NCBI RefSeq assembly: GCF_005239225.2
Contig: NC_133289.1
Location: 4,161,501 to 4,225,500 of the forward strand
Reading direction: 5' to 3'
DNA: 64,000 nt
DNA from: Populus alba
Lineage: Eukaryota; Streptophyta; Magnoliopsida; Malpighiales; Salicaceae
How positions within the stretch are numbered: position 1 is the first letter of the stretch; the number at the start of each line of letters is the position of its first letter. The notes beneath the pieces were generated by a model. The model was given only the letters and a program-made list of their open reading frames with translations, was not told where the DNA came from and made no database searches. Below, in pieces: positions 23,803-34,616 of the stretch. Made by a program: the position numbers and the translations under genes.

Positions 23803-24415
23803 TTTAATTCAGTTCTTTATCTTGCAATTCAACTTTCACTCTCAAAATAATATGTAATTAGGTTTAAATTTGCAATAAAAAAAACTTAATTATACAAAAT
23901 AAAAATCTGATGATCAAATTAAAAATTTATATAAAAAAAATACAATGCTGAAATTCAAAGTAAAATATAAAAGGATGAACAGTAATTAACATCGAAAATT
24001 GCTAAAGGAAAACCTCTAACTCTTTTAGTTTTTACTATAATAAAATAAAATTATAATAGTTTCTCAATCTTCGGCCATTAAAAGGGGGTGAATCTAAAAG
24101 TAAATTGATGAAAATATTGCCTGTCGAGCAAAGAGCAGCTACACAGCTAGTTCTTGATATGTTTTCACAACTCATATACGAGTTTACCTCAACAATATAT
24201 TGCTCCCTGTATTGCATCGTGATCTCATTGGTTCTGCCTTTCCTCTCCTCGCCTACTGTAATTTCTTTTGAGGGCTTTCAGCCCCTTTCTTCACACAAAA
24301 AGGTGAAAAAAAAAAAAAAAGCACTTCATTACAATGAAACCACCATGTCACCTTGAGAACAATACATTCGTCTTCAGCTTTAACTGTCTTTAGTTTAGCA
24401 TGCTGTTTTATTTTT
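23803..24415. repeat. beta-type 3' flank, copy 2
   Basis: Nearly identical to 7,831-8,449 and 34,010-34,616. No gene; probably includes 3' UTR and polyadenylation region of the beta genes. Confidence 0.7.
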
Positions 24416-25784
24416 TCACGACAAAAGCACTTCCTTCACCAATTTGTCTAAATTCATAGACGATGAACCACTTGGACCATTGGCCTCCTCTGCTAGTTTT
24501 TTCCACTCCATGGCTTTCTTCTTCATGCTCTTACCTTTCTCTCCCTCCATCAACTCTCTCACAAGCTTCTCCACTTTATCTCTTTTCACATTGTTATCAA
24601 TCTCCATTCCAATTCCCCACTCAGAGCATGTGTACCTACAGTTTGTTTGCTGATCAGCAAAGAATGGCCAACAAAGCATAGGCACACCAGAAGAAATGCT
24701 CTCAATTGTTGAACCCCATCCACTATGTGTTAGGAAACCTCCTATTGATGGGTGGTTGAGGACTTCCTCTTGCGGACACCAACTACAAATAAAGCTTCTT
24801 TCCATGGTTTCTTCAGTGAATTCTGGAGGCAATATCTTGGAGTCGCCAGTGACCATATCAGGCCTTATTATCCATAAAAATGGATGGCCACTTTTAGCAA
24901 GTCCCATGCCAAATTCAACGAGCTGTTCCTTCGTGACGGTTGTTATGCTACCAAAATTCACATATATTACTGACTTGGGTTTGTTGGAATCAAGCCATTG
25001 TACGAACAAAACTTGGATCCAATCTACAACTTAGCCTTATATCTCTCATTCCTGGCATCCAATCTACAACTTTGTCCAAGTAGCCATTACTTAAAAAGCT
25101 CTCATCTGCAACAAAAAAAATAAAATTGAATTCATATATTTGCTTTTTGATAAAAGGTAACGCAACGTCTATGAATAAAAATGACCTTTTTCCCTTGTTC
25201 ACGGACCATACAATGAACTAGTAGAAAATCTTAATCAAAATACTTTTTTTTTTTCCCTTGCTCATACCTTTCAGTGGTGTAAGACCTTTCTCTCGGAGTG
25301 CTTGAAATTGTTTAAATCCCATGAAGCTGGAAGCAGAGATGGTGAAGAACAAAGCAATCGGAATTTGGCGCCTCTCAGCAGCATCGATAGCGACGGGCAT
25401 GAAACCATCAGAGACGATGCAAGTCACTGGGGTCACATTAGAAGATGCTGAATCATTAAGCTTGTCGAGGAGGTCATTAAACGGAGCTAATAAGTTCTTC
25501 TTGGCAGCCTCACAAAGTGCAGCGACATCTTGGGTTTCATTCTCATTTGAAGGAGGGAGGCCATCTGGAATGGATTCAAACCGAAAATCGGGCAAGTCAT
25601 TCATGGCATCAGGACCTCTAGATTTAAGCAAACGTTTATGATTAAACTCTGTGTTGACAAAGGTTATGTGAAAACCTTTGTAATGTAGTAATTTTGATAG
25701 CTTAAGCATTGACTTAATGTGGCTCTGAGCTGGGCTGGGAATGCAAACTGCATGAGGCTTGTCAGCTAAATTATTAAAAATCAT
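24416..25784 (-). pseudogene. UGT85A-type beta2, deleted and frameshifted
   Basis: Exon 1 (25268-25784) is intact with the usual donor, and the acceptor at about 25,110 is intact. In exon 2, 242 bp corresponding to beta1 positions 9035-9276 are missing (about codons 206-286). Eight bases nearby are replaced by a 14-bp filler 'tccaatctacaact', which copies sequence found just upstream in the gene. The net change of 236 bp shifts the frame and a TGA follows at once. The remaining exon 2, including the PSPG box with HSGWGS, is still readable in the other frame. The protein would be truncated before the sugar-donor site. Confidence 0.92.
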
Positions 25785-25862
25785 CTCTCTAATTCTTTGT
25801 TTCTTACTTTCTTTCAATATTTGCTCTATATATTGCCTACACACAATATAGAGATTCTGTCC

Positions 25863-25870
25863 CTATATAG
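25863..25870 (-). promoter_or_regulatory. TATA box of beta2
   Basis: CTATATAG about 80 bp upstream of the beta2 start codon at 25784, as in beta1. Confidence 0.5.
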
Positions 25871-26242
25871 AGCAAAGCTACAATTTTTGGACGTGTAAAC
25901 ACACAGCGGAAGGTAAGGGTGTTTTTATAAGGAAAAGTTTGAACTCGGATTGAGTTTTTCTAAAATTTTTTATTTAAAATGATTGTGATTAGTATTGACA
26001 GTATGATAATAGTTATTTTTTAAAGTATATTTTTTGTTTAGAAAACATATTAATATAACAATATCACGTATGATTAGCTAATTGATTATAAGATATATTA
26101 AATTAACATAACATACATGATTTTTATGACAAATCATGATCTTTAAAAATTACAAAACTCTTTTAATTAAAGATGGGTTAACTTGAATTTATTAAATTTT
26201 ATTAAAATAATATTTTTTTATTAAAAATAAATAAATTAAAAT

Positions 26243-26245
<3 letters not shown>

Positions 26246-26286
<41 letters not shown>
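26246..26286. repeat. (AT)n microsatellite
   Basis: About 20 AT units in the beta2 upstream flank. The homologous tract near 10,516 is much shorter, showing expansion after duplication. Confidence 0.9.
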
Positions 26287-26291
<5 letters not shown>

Positions 26292-26384
26292 AAACATGGA
26301 CTAGATTGTTTATGCCTCAGATTCTCATAAATCACTCAAGTTTGATCGATCAACTTCTTCAACAATTCAAAACCAAACTTAGCC

Positions 26385-26905
26385 CCGGCTGAACACCGAG
26401 TGAAGGGGTCATCGTATAAAACCACTGAGTTAAGATTTTATAACTATGCTGTCCATTATAAAAGAAATTAAGGAGGAGGACAGATCATCAATTTCATCTT
26501 CTTCGTAGAAGCGAAGAGAGGTTCATTGTGTGCAATCACAACTTGCTGTCAATTATTATCGGCTGTCAATTATTATCAGGACGTATTTGTCGAGATTCAT
26601 GAATGAGATAAGAACGTAGAAATTGCCATTTCATCTTGGCAAAGTCACAAAGGCATGAATATTCTCACCAAAATTGACATTTCATCTGGGTTGAAATCAC
26701 GGCAAAAATAGTGAACTAGTGATTGCTTGGTTTTAATTTTCCCCAAGGACAAAACATCATATTTACGTTCAATGGTTCAATGAATTTGGGTTCCTGCTTG
26801 ACTGAATCCTTCTCAAACACTACACGCCACGCTTCTTTTCTTGAAAAATCTCGTGAAATTAATGTTGCTCTTGCTTCTACGTTTTGTTTTAAAATATTGT
26901 TCATC
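26385..26905. repeat. copy C of the beta-UGT upstream flank
   Basis: Nearly identical to 10,600-11,120 (P and S segments). No gene. Confidence 0.75.
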
Positions 26906-27277
26906 TTGTAAGAAAAATTTAAATTGTTTTTTTACTATTTTTCATGATTTTAATTTATTTATATCAAAAATAAAAAAAATATATAAATTTGAGGTCATAT
27001 TAAATCAACATATATCAATCTAAGTTAACATGTCAAATTTACGACCTGAATCATAAAACTATAACTTTATATAAAGAAAATCAAAACAAAATATGAAGTC
27101 CATTTCCCAAACAACCCGATATTTATTAAATGATGAAATTGAAAATTAAATAATTAAAAAATAAAACAAAAAAAATGACCCGAGTCAACCTAAAATAATT
27201 TGTCAAACCCACAACTCGAATTATGTAACCTCATAAAAAGTAAATTGAAATAAAATCATTAAGTCTAATTTTCAATC

Positions 27278-27385
27278 TACCTAATGTTAAATGATAAATT
27301 AAAAAAAAACATTATATATATAATGTTTTTTTAATTTTATCATTTAACATTAGATAGATAAGTAGATTGAAAATTAAACTTTATA
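27278..27385. repeat. fold-back inverted repeat, shorter copy
   Basis: Arms 'aatctacctaatgttaaatg' and its approximate complement near 27,340-27,370, with a short AT loop. It corresponds to 11,487-11,607 but has lost one 'tctacctatc' step in the left arm. Confidence 0.65.
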
Positions 27386-27591
27386 ATTGAAAATTAAACC
27401 TGAGTAAATTCGAGTAAACTCATCAAACCTATGATTCAGATCATGAAACTAAAATAATATTATAGAAAGTAAATTGTAAAAATAACTTGAATCAATCTGT
27501 CAAACTTACAACCCGGATCATTATAGTGAAATAATCTCATATAAAACTAATTAAAACAAATTATAAAATTCAATTATCAATTAACTTAAGA

Positions 27592-27594
<3 letters not shown>

Positions 27595-27630
<36 letters not shown>
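27595..27630. repeat. (AG)n microsatellite at the duplication junction
   Basis: About 18 AG units. To its left is beta-type upstream flank; to its right the sequence switches directly to the alpha2 promoter sequence. This is the breakpoint of the tandem duplication. Confidence 0.85.
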
Positions 27631-27634
<4 letters not shown>

Positions 27635-27636
<2 letters not shown>

Positions 27637-28030
27637 TCTTCTGTAGAGGTACAATATGGATTTTATCTTCTCTTTTAATTTTAATCTAATTAAAATCATT
27701 ATTCTAGACTGATGCGGGACTTGGAAATTAATGGCTTAGATATCAGTACTTTGATAACGGGAAAATTTTCGTGGTTGTCTATGCATGAATGTCAGGCTGC
27801 CGTCCGTCAACAACGTTTCTCGTTAGAAAGGCCGGAAACAGTCGTTACTATAGAAATGGAGCGGTGATCTTACACATTGGAGTGAGATGTGAGGAGGATA
27901 TGCCTTCATAGTATACCAAAATTAAATTAGGGATAAGAACATTTAAGTCTAAACTAGTAAATTTAAATTGAATGAACATATATAATCCAATGCATGATAA
28001 AAATAGCCAATAATTTATCAACCACCATGC
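27635..28030 (-). promoter_or_regulatory. orphan alpha-type promoter block
   Basis: Matches 18,868-19,255 upstream of alpha2, including 'gtagaggtacaatatgg' and 'gccggaaacagtcgtta', but no alpha gene follows. It points toward the beta2 pseudogene, whose start codon is about 1.85 kb away. It has the TATA-less form and ends abruptly at the GA tract. Confidence 0.6.
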
Positions 28031-28315
28031 ACATGTTTTGACGAGTTATTCTATTCAAAGTAGTCGGAGTTGTTGCCTCTTTCCTCGTTGTTTATTGGTT
28101 TTTCTTTTTCAACGAATTCCAAATATCTTGAAGGTATCCTTTCAAGATTTATCTATCAATAATTAAAAAAAGTAATTATTTGCCTTTAAACCTTTTAAAC
28201 GTTGTCCTTCTATCTGTATTATTTGCACTTCCATTATTGTGGATCCTCGAGTAGTTGACAACGACCTAACCGCGTACAATGAATGATGCAGTAGAAAAAC
28301 ACAGTAAATTAATGC

Positions 28316-28316
<1 letters not shown>

Positions 28317-28348
<32 letters not shown>
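28317..28348. repeat. (ATT)n microsatellite
   Basis: About ten ATT units; unit 1 has a poly-T and shorter ATT tract at the matching position near 19,520-19,545. Confidence 0.85.
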
Positions 28349-28349
<1 letters not shown>

Positions 28350-29299
28350 ATTATTTTAAGATGTTAATTTCAAAAAATAAAAAATATTAAAAATATTTTC
28401 AAGTAAAAAACACTTTAAAAAAAATTAAGACTCCAGTTTTAGCTATTTTGATCTTTTTAGTTTGTTTATAGAAGTGAAAGAAAGGAAAATTCAAATTGTT
28501 GTTATTATGTGGATAATTTTTAAAAAAGTTTTTTTGTTTGAAAATATATTAATTTTTTTTTTATATCATCACATCAAAATTATTGAAAACAATACTAAAA
28601 AAATTAATTATATATTTTTTCAAGATAATTTTTTTTTTTTAAATATCCAAAAATTTCAGCTTCGCAATCCCAATTCCAAATAGGATCTTAATCGGTGAAA
28701 AACCACCAATAATTGATTAATTACTTTATAATAAAGAGAGATGCAATTTCCTAGCAAAGAAGTCTACATCTCGAGGACACGTTAATCTCATGCATCCAAT
28801 AAAACATTGACTAATACAATGGGACTAGCATTACTTCAACTTTTCTTCATGATTTGTTAATGATGCAAAGCCATACTACATAATAGGCTTTGAAAACTTA
28901 CTCTTATATATGTAATTTAATCACACTCCACATCAAAAAGCGACTTTAAGCTGGTTCAATCATATGATTTCAAGCTGAGAAGCATACATTTAAAAACGAT
29001 CATATCGAAACAGAAAGTTTTTCGCTTGCTGCTAAAAGAACACCAAAATTTAGGGTGGGAAAAATTATCACCGAAACCAATTATTGTAGCATGGTCACTG
29101 GTATCGATTGCTGCTGGAGAGATGTTCTGCAAATCAGCATCATCATGTCCGGAAAGTATACAGAAGGAAATGAGATTTTAATGAAGGGATTTTATTGTCT
29201 TTTTTAAAAAAATAACAACAAGAAGGAATTCTTTTTTGTTGCTAACAAAAATAACAACAACAGAAATTCATGTGCTGGACTGTTTCGAGGTTCGAGCTC
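28349..29299. other. AT-rich spacer matching 19,550-20,515
   Basis: No gene supported. Includes a MITE-like AT-rich tract (about 28,430-28,650). Confidence 0.5.
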
Positions 29300-29581
29300 T
29301 CTGTTGAAAGTAGACTATATTCTAGTTCTAAAAACAGGAACCGGTTTACAGGTTGAGAACCGGTCAACCAGTTCAAAAATGATTGAGTGATTTAATCGAC
29401 AGAATACAATTGTTGTTTAGATTAGATTTTTCTTATATTAGTTTAATTCTTCCTTGATTATATGGACCTTTATGCCTATAAAAAGGCTTGTAATTCAATA
29501 TTATGAACAAGTACAAAAAAAAAAAATAGCTAAAAGAGCTTTGAGAGAAACACTTGTTCTTGAGTTTGAGATAACAAATAT

Positions 29582-30110
29582 TGGTGTCATGTCCTACTTC
29601 TTAGGAATTGAAATCAAAACACGGAGAAAATAGAATTTTTTATGAATCAAGAGAAGTTTGCAAGGGAGGTTCTAAAAAAGTTCAAGATGGAGGATTGTAT
29701 AAAAGTGAATACTCTAGTTGAGTGTGGAGTAAAGATATCAAACAATAATGAAGGGGAGAATATTTACTCTACAACATTCAAAAGTTTAGTTAGGAGTTTG
29801 AGATATTTGACACGCACTCGTCCGGATATATATATATTTTTTTGGAGTAGGACTTGTGAGTATGTTTGTGGAGACACCTATTATGACACACTTAAGATCT
29901 TTGAAGTGAATTCTTTAGTATATCAAAAGTACTATTGATTTTGGCTTATTATATGGTTATTCTAATAACTTTGAATTTGTAGGTTATAGTGATAATAATA
30001 ATGATTAGGATGGAGATATGAATGATATAAAAAACACAAGTTTTATTTTCTACATGGGAGACACATCATTCACATGGAGTTTGAAGAAGCAATATATAGT
30101 CACTTTGTTA
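29582..30110 (+). pseudogene. Ty1/Copia reverse transcriptase/RNase H remnant, unit 2
   Basis: Encodes MSYFLGIEI, NQEKFAREVLKKFKMEDC, FKSLVRSLRYLTRTRPD and, in other frames, later RNase H blocks ending near YMGDTSFTW. The frame is broken early by an extra base and again by a poly-T region. Parallel to 20,815-21,310. Confidence 0.8.
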
Positions 30111-30476
30111 AAAATAGTAATACAAAGTCAAAAACTCAAGAATAAAAAGAAGATTGAGAGGAAGATATACTTTTATTAAGTGTTTCTCTTTGAGCTCTCT
30201 TAGCTATTCTCTTTCTTTTTATACTTGTTTATAATTGTTATAACCCAATTTTTGACCATTTTATTTTTATTATTATTATTTTATTTATGGAAAAGGAAAA
30301 AAAATGATGAAAAAAAATAATGATGATGATGAAATAAATAAAGAATGAATTAAATTTTGGGTTAAGGGCAATATGAATGGAAGTTTTGGGGTTTTATTGA
30401 ACTTTGGAATTAATCTAATTAAGTTGGAATTAATTTGTTTAATTAAGGATTTAATTGAAGAATTGATAAATTTTTA

Positions 30477-30689
30477 GACTTAATTAAGCTTGGAATTAAT
30501 TTAGTTCATCCAATCAAGGGTTTAATTGGAAAATTAATAAGTTTTGAGACTTAATTAAGCTTGGAATTAATTTAATTCATCCAATCAAGGATTTAATTGG
30601 AGAATTGATAAGTTTTGAGACTTAATTAAGCTTGGAATTGATTTAATTAATCCAATTAAGGGTTTAATTGGAGAATTGATAAGTTTTGA
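30477..30689. repeat. 71-bp tandem repeat, three clear units
   Basis: Units 30,477-30,547, 30,548-30,618 and 30,619-30,689 each begin 'gacttaattaagcttggaat' and end 'ataagttttga'. A more diverged unit precedes them. It sits in the U3 region of the solo LTR. Confidence 0.85.
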
Positions 30690-31017
30690 GACTTAATTGG
30701 ACTTGGATTTAATTAAATTAATGAAATCAGGGACTTAATTGAAGAAATATTAACGTTTGAGGGCACGATTGCAATAAATTAAAATCCAAGGATCAATATG
30801 TAAATGGCGCTGAGATGCAGGGGTTCAATTAAAATTTACCCAAGGACTGTACTGCAAAAATTCAAAATTTCAAGGATCAAAACGCAAATTGCCATTAAAC
30901 ACCCCACTGTTCATCTCCTCCATCCCAATGCAACAGAAACGGCAGAGAACGTGGCAACATTTTTTGCCCACGATGTGCCATTAATGCATGCTAGGAGGTG
31001 TAAGGTTGCTCGGTTGC

Positions 31018-31027
31018 TTATAAAGAG
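31018..31027 (+). promoter_or_regulatory. TATA box inside the solo LTR
   Basis: 'cttataaaga' followed immediately by a long purine-rich GA/AAG leader (31,035-31,580), the probable U3/R boundary of the LTR. Confidence 0.5.
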
Positions 31028-32627
31028 AAGCACAGCAAAGAGAAAAAGGGGGGACCGAGGGAGAAGAGAGAGGAGCAGAACCGAAAAAAGGAAAGAAAAA
31101 CTGGGGAGAAGAAAAAGCCATGCACGACAGGGAGAGAAGACAGAGAGAGTGAGCGACCGAAAAGGAAAAAACAAAAGGAAAAAAAAACTAAGAGACAGGT
31201 GAGAAAGGGCAGAGACACAAACAAGGAAGAGAAACTGGGGAGAAAAAGGGAAGGAGACGCAGGAGACTAGAAGAAAAGAGCAGAGTTTTTGTTCCCCTGT
31301 TTCTTCTCAAAGAAACAGAGGAGGCCACGGAGAAGGGTCACGAGCAGCTGAGGAACAAAGCAACTACCCGACCAGTCCTCCATCACGTCTCCGTTTCCCT
31401 GCTTCCAGAGAGGAAGTAACACCGGGAACACAACAAGACGAGCAAAAACAGAGGGCCATAGGAGAAGGAAATACACACAAAACAGGGGACGGACATGAAG
31501 AAACTAAGCGGAGAAAACCAAAAACAGAGGTGAAGCGAAAGAAAAAACAAAAGCGGAGGAAGAAAATACCCAGCCGGCCACGCCTTCGTCATCGTTTTCG
31601 TTCCTACTTTTAGGTAAGCTTCCCACCCCCTTTTCATTTATAGTTGTGTAAGTATAGGGAGGAGGTAATTTTAATTACCTTGGCCCAGCCGGGTCACTGG
31701 CTTGGGCTAGTGACCGGGCTGGGCTGGCTGGGTCCAGCCCAGCCCATGTGGGCTGAGATAGGCCCAGCCCAAAAAAATAAAAAAATAGAAAAAGTAAAAA
31801 AATAAAAAAGCAGAAAAATAAAAAATAAAAAAATGTGTATGCATGAATAAAAATAATGTAAATTTATTGGTTTATTCACTGACGCCAGAGTCAGGAATAA
31901 AAATACCAGTTTAAATTTATATTATTTTTATTCGTTGTATTTTTATTTTATTTAGCTAGAAAAAAAATGTGCATGCGTAAAAATAAATTTTATTTTTATT
32001 TATTTATTCACTAGCGCTAGAATAGGGAATAAAATATATTGATCTAATTTTTGTTGTAGCTACGAATTTTTACCAACGCCAGAGTTGGAATTATTCGAGC
32101 TCGAATATTCACTGGTGCCAGAGTCAGGAATATTATAAACAAATCATGACAGCATAAATTAATAAATATTTAGCAATTTAAGACAAAACCAACAATGCAG
32201 TCTGCCTTAGGCAGAATGTTTAAGGGGTGATAATATCTTCCCTTTTACGTAACCAATCCCGAGTCATAGAATCTCTGTTGACCAGTTAGGGTTCCTAGTG
32301 ACCATAATACTAGGTGGCGACTCCTCAAACGAGATATTTTTTCTAAAAGAACCGGATGCCAGAATCTGTTCTTTTTCCATAATTAATTCAAGAGAATTAT
32401 TATTTTTTAGGGCCGCCGTGATGTCGGGTGCGACAATAATGTTGAATTACAAGCCTTTTTACAGGCATAAGTCCTAGACAATCAAGAAATTAAACTAATA
32501 CAAAGAAATTCTAATATGAATAGGAATTGTATTCTGCCAACTGAACTAGGTGACCATTTCTAAACTGGTTGACCAATTCAACTTATTCAAGCCGGTCAAC
32601 TGGTTTTCAACCGATAGACTAGTTCTT

Positions 32628-33330
32628 TTATTTTTTTGAAATGAAATCTGGTTTACTTTCCACATCCCCCTTAAACTTGACGTCTCTCATCTTGAAAAAA
32701 AAAACATTATATTTAAGTAGTTTTGTGAATATATCTGCAACTTGATCTTGTGTCTTTACATACTCGACTTCAACTTTCTTGTTTGCGATGCAATCTCGTA
32801 GGTGATGAAATCTTGTATCAGTATGCTTACTTCTATCATGAATTACTGAATTGGTTACTAATGCAATAACTGAGGAATTGTCCACATAAATTTCAATAGG
32901 ATTCTTTTATGGTATTCACAATTCCTTCAATAATCTCCTTAGTTATATGGAATGACAAACACATGTTGACAAAGTGACTATAGATTACTTCTTTGAACTT
33001 CATGTGAATGTCATGTCTCCTATATAGAAAAAAAAAAAAAAAAAAAAACTTGTAGTGCATTTTCTATCATTTATATCTCCAACCTAATCACTATCATTAT
33101 AACCCAAACGATTAAAGCTATTAAAATATCCATAACATAAGCCAAAATCAACTCACATGTCCTACTCTAAAAATAATATCCGGATGAGTGGATGTCAAAT
33201 ATCTTAAACTCTCAACTAGGATTTTGAATGTTATAGAGTTTATTTTTTTCTCTTCATCATTCTTAGACATCTTCACTCCACACTCAACTGGAGTATTTAT
33301 TTTTGCATAATCCTTCATCTTGAACTTAAG
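32628..33330 (-). pseudogene. Ty1/Copia RNase H remnant, inverted, unit 2
   Basis: Minus-strand translation gives MDNSSVIALVTNSVIHDRSK, HTDTRFHHLRDCIANKK and VKTQDQVADIFTKLLK, typical of the RNase H C-terminus of plant Copia elements, with further broken blocks toward 33,300. Parallel to 22,497-23,110. Confidence 0.8.
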
Positions 33331-33514
33331 AACGAGAAGAAGATTGAGAGAAAGACATATTTTTATTAAGTGTTTCTCTCTAAGCTCTCTTAGTTATTCC
33401 CTTTCTTTTTTTATTGCTTAATAATGCTAAATTACAAGGTTTTTTATTTATATATATATAAATATAAAGTTCTAAATGATAAAAGAATTAAACTAATTTA
33501 AAGAAATCTTGATC

Positions 33515-33834
33515 TGAACTGAACAAAGTCCGGAGAAGGAGTTAGGAAATTTGTTGCAAAAACATTACAAAGAGAAGTTTGGTCATGGGTGGTCTCAATA
33601 TCTAAGGGAGGGAGACCATCAGGAATGGTTTCGAAACGCAAGTCAGGCAAACCGTCAAAGGCATCAGAGCCTTTTGATTTCAAGAAACGTTTGTGATTGA
33701 ATTCTGTGTTTACAATTGTTATGAAGAAACCTCTACAACGCAGAAGTTTTGCCAATTTAAGATTAGCTTGATGTGGCTTTGAAATGGAACTGGAACGACA
33801 AATCATGAGGCCTGTGTGCTGGCTTGGGTTCCAT
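33515..33834 (-). pseudogene. UGT85A exon-1 fragment, gamma2
   Basis: Near-identical to gamma1: ATG at 33834, the same one-base frameshift after the PHD codons, then [30 protein letters not shown] and LPDLRFETIPDGLPP. It ends at the same LTR boundary. The shared frameshift and truncation show that decay preceded the segmental duplication. Confidence 0.85.
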
Positions 33835-34616
33835 TGTTTTACCTGGAGAAACTCATGGAGCTTTGCTTGCTTGTTATTTCATAGATAGCTGGACGATATT
33901 TATATCTAGTTAAATGCAGCCACTGTTTTATGGCACAACTTGCTGGTACTTATCCTCTTCAAAATCACATGATCATCGTTTAAAATCATAGAATTCTTCA
34001 TTATTTTAATTCAGTTCTTTATCTTGCAATTCAGCTTTCACTCTCAAAATAATATGTAATTAGGTTTAAATTTGCACTCAAAAAACTTAATTATACAAAA
34101 TAAAAATCTGATGATTAAATTAAAAATTTATATAAAAAAATACAATGCTGAAATTCAAAGTAAAATATAAAAGGATGAACAGTAATTAACATCGAAAATT
34201 GCTAAAGGAAAACCTCCAACTCTTTTAGTTTTTACTATAATAAAATAAAAATTATAATAGTTTCTCAATCTTCGGCCATTAAAAGGGGGTGAATCTAAAA
34301 GTAAATTGATGAAAATATTGCCTGTCGAGCAAAGAGCAGCTACACAGCTAGTTCTTGATATGTTTTCACAACTCATATACGAGTTTACCTCAACAATATA
34401 TTGCTCCCTGTATTGCATCGTGATCTCATTGGTTCTGCCTTTCCTCTCCTAGCCTATTGTAATTTCTTTTGAGGGCTTTCAGCCCCTTTCTTCACACAAA
34501 AAGGTGAAAAAAAAAAAAAAAGCACTTCATTACAATGAAACCACCATGTCACCTTGAGAACAATACATTCGTCTTCAGCTTTAACTGTCTTTAGTTTAGC
34601 ATGCAGTTTTATTTTT

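Larger units (their letters stand above)
18868..27630. repeat. tandem segmental duplication, unit 1 (about 8.8 kb)
   Basis: The unit runs from the alpha2 promoter through a Copia composite, gamma1 fragment, beta2 pseudogene and beta upstream flank to a GA microsatellite. The same order repeats from 27,631. Differences between units are discrete: a LINE-like insert (21,507-22,296) and a beta2 deletion only here, a solo LTR only in unit 2. Confidence 0.85.
30236..32435 (+). mobile_element. solo LTR, 2,200 bp, probable Ty3/Gypsy type
   Basis: Begins TGTTATAACCC and ends GGGTGCGACA, with perfect 5-bp target duplication ATAAT at 30,231-30,235 and 32,436-32,440. The empty site (one ATAAT) is in unit 1 at 21,455-21,459. 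A TATA box lies at 31,018-31,027, followed by a purine-rich leader, and 'ctaggtggcgactcc' near the end is shared with the LTRs at 12,102-14,812 and 38,648-40,447. No internal coding region or partner LTR remains, so it is most likely the product of LTR-LTR recombination. It post-dates the segmental duplication. Confidence 0.88.
29300..33510. mobile_element. Copia remnant arranged head to head, unit 2
   Basis: Same arrangement as 20,518-23,300: LTR plus (about 29,300-29,570), RT/RNase H remnant plus (29,582-30,110), LTR minus (30,130-32,640, split by the solo LTR at 30,236-32,435), RNase H remnant minus (32,640-33,330), LTR minus (33,340-33,510). The shared rearrangement shows that it predates the segmental duplication. 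Confidence 0.7.

Noticed and set aside
30804..31202. 132-codon plus-strand frame, Arg/Lys-rich
   Set aside because: It runs through the GA-rich leader of the solo LTR; no domain and strong compositional bias.
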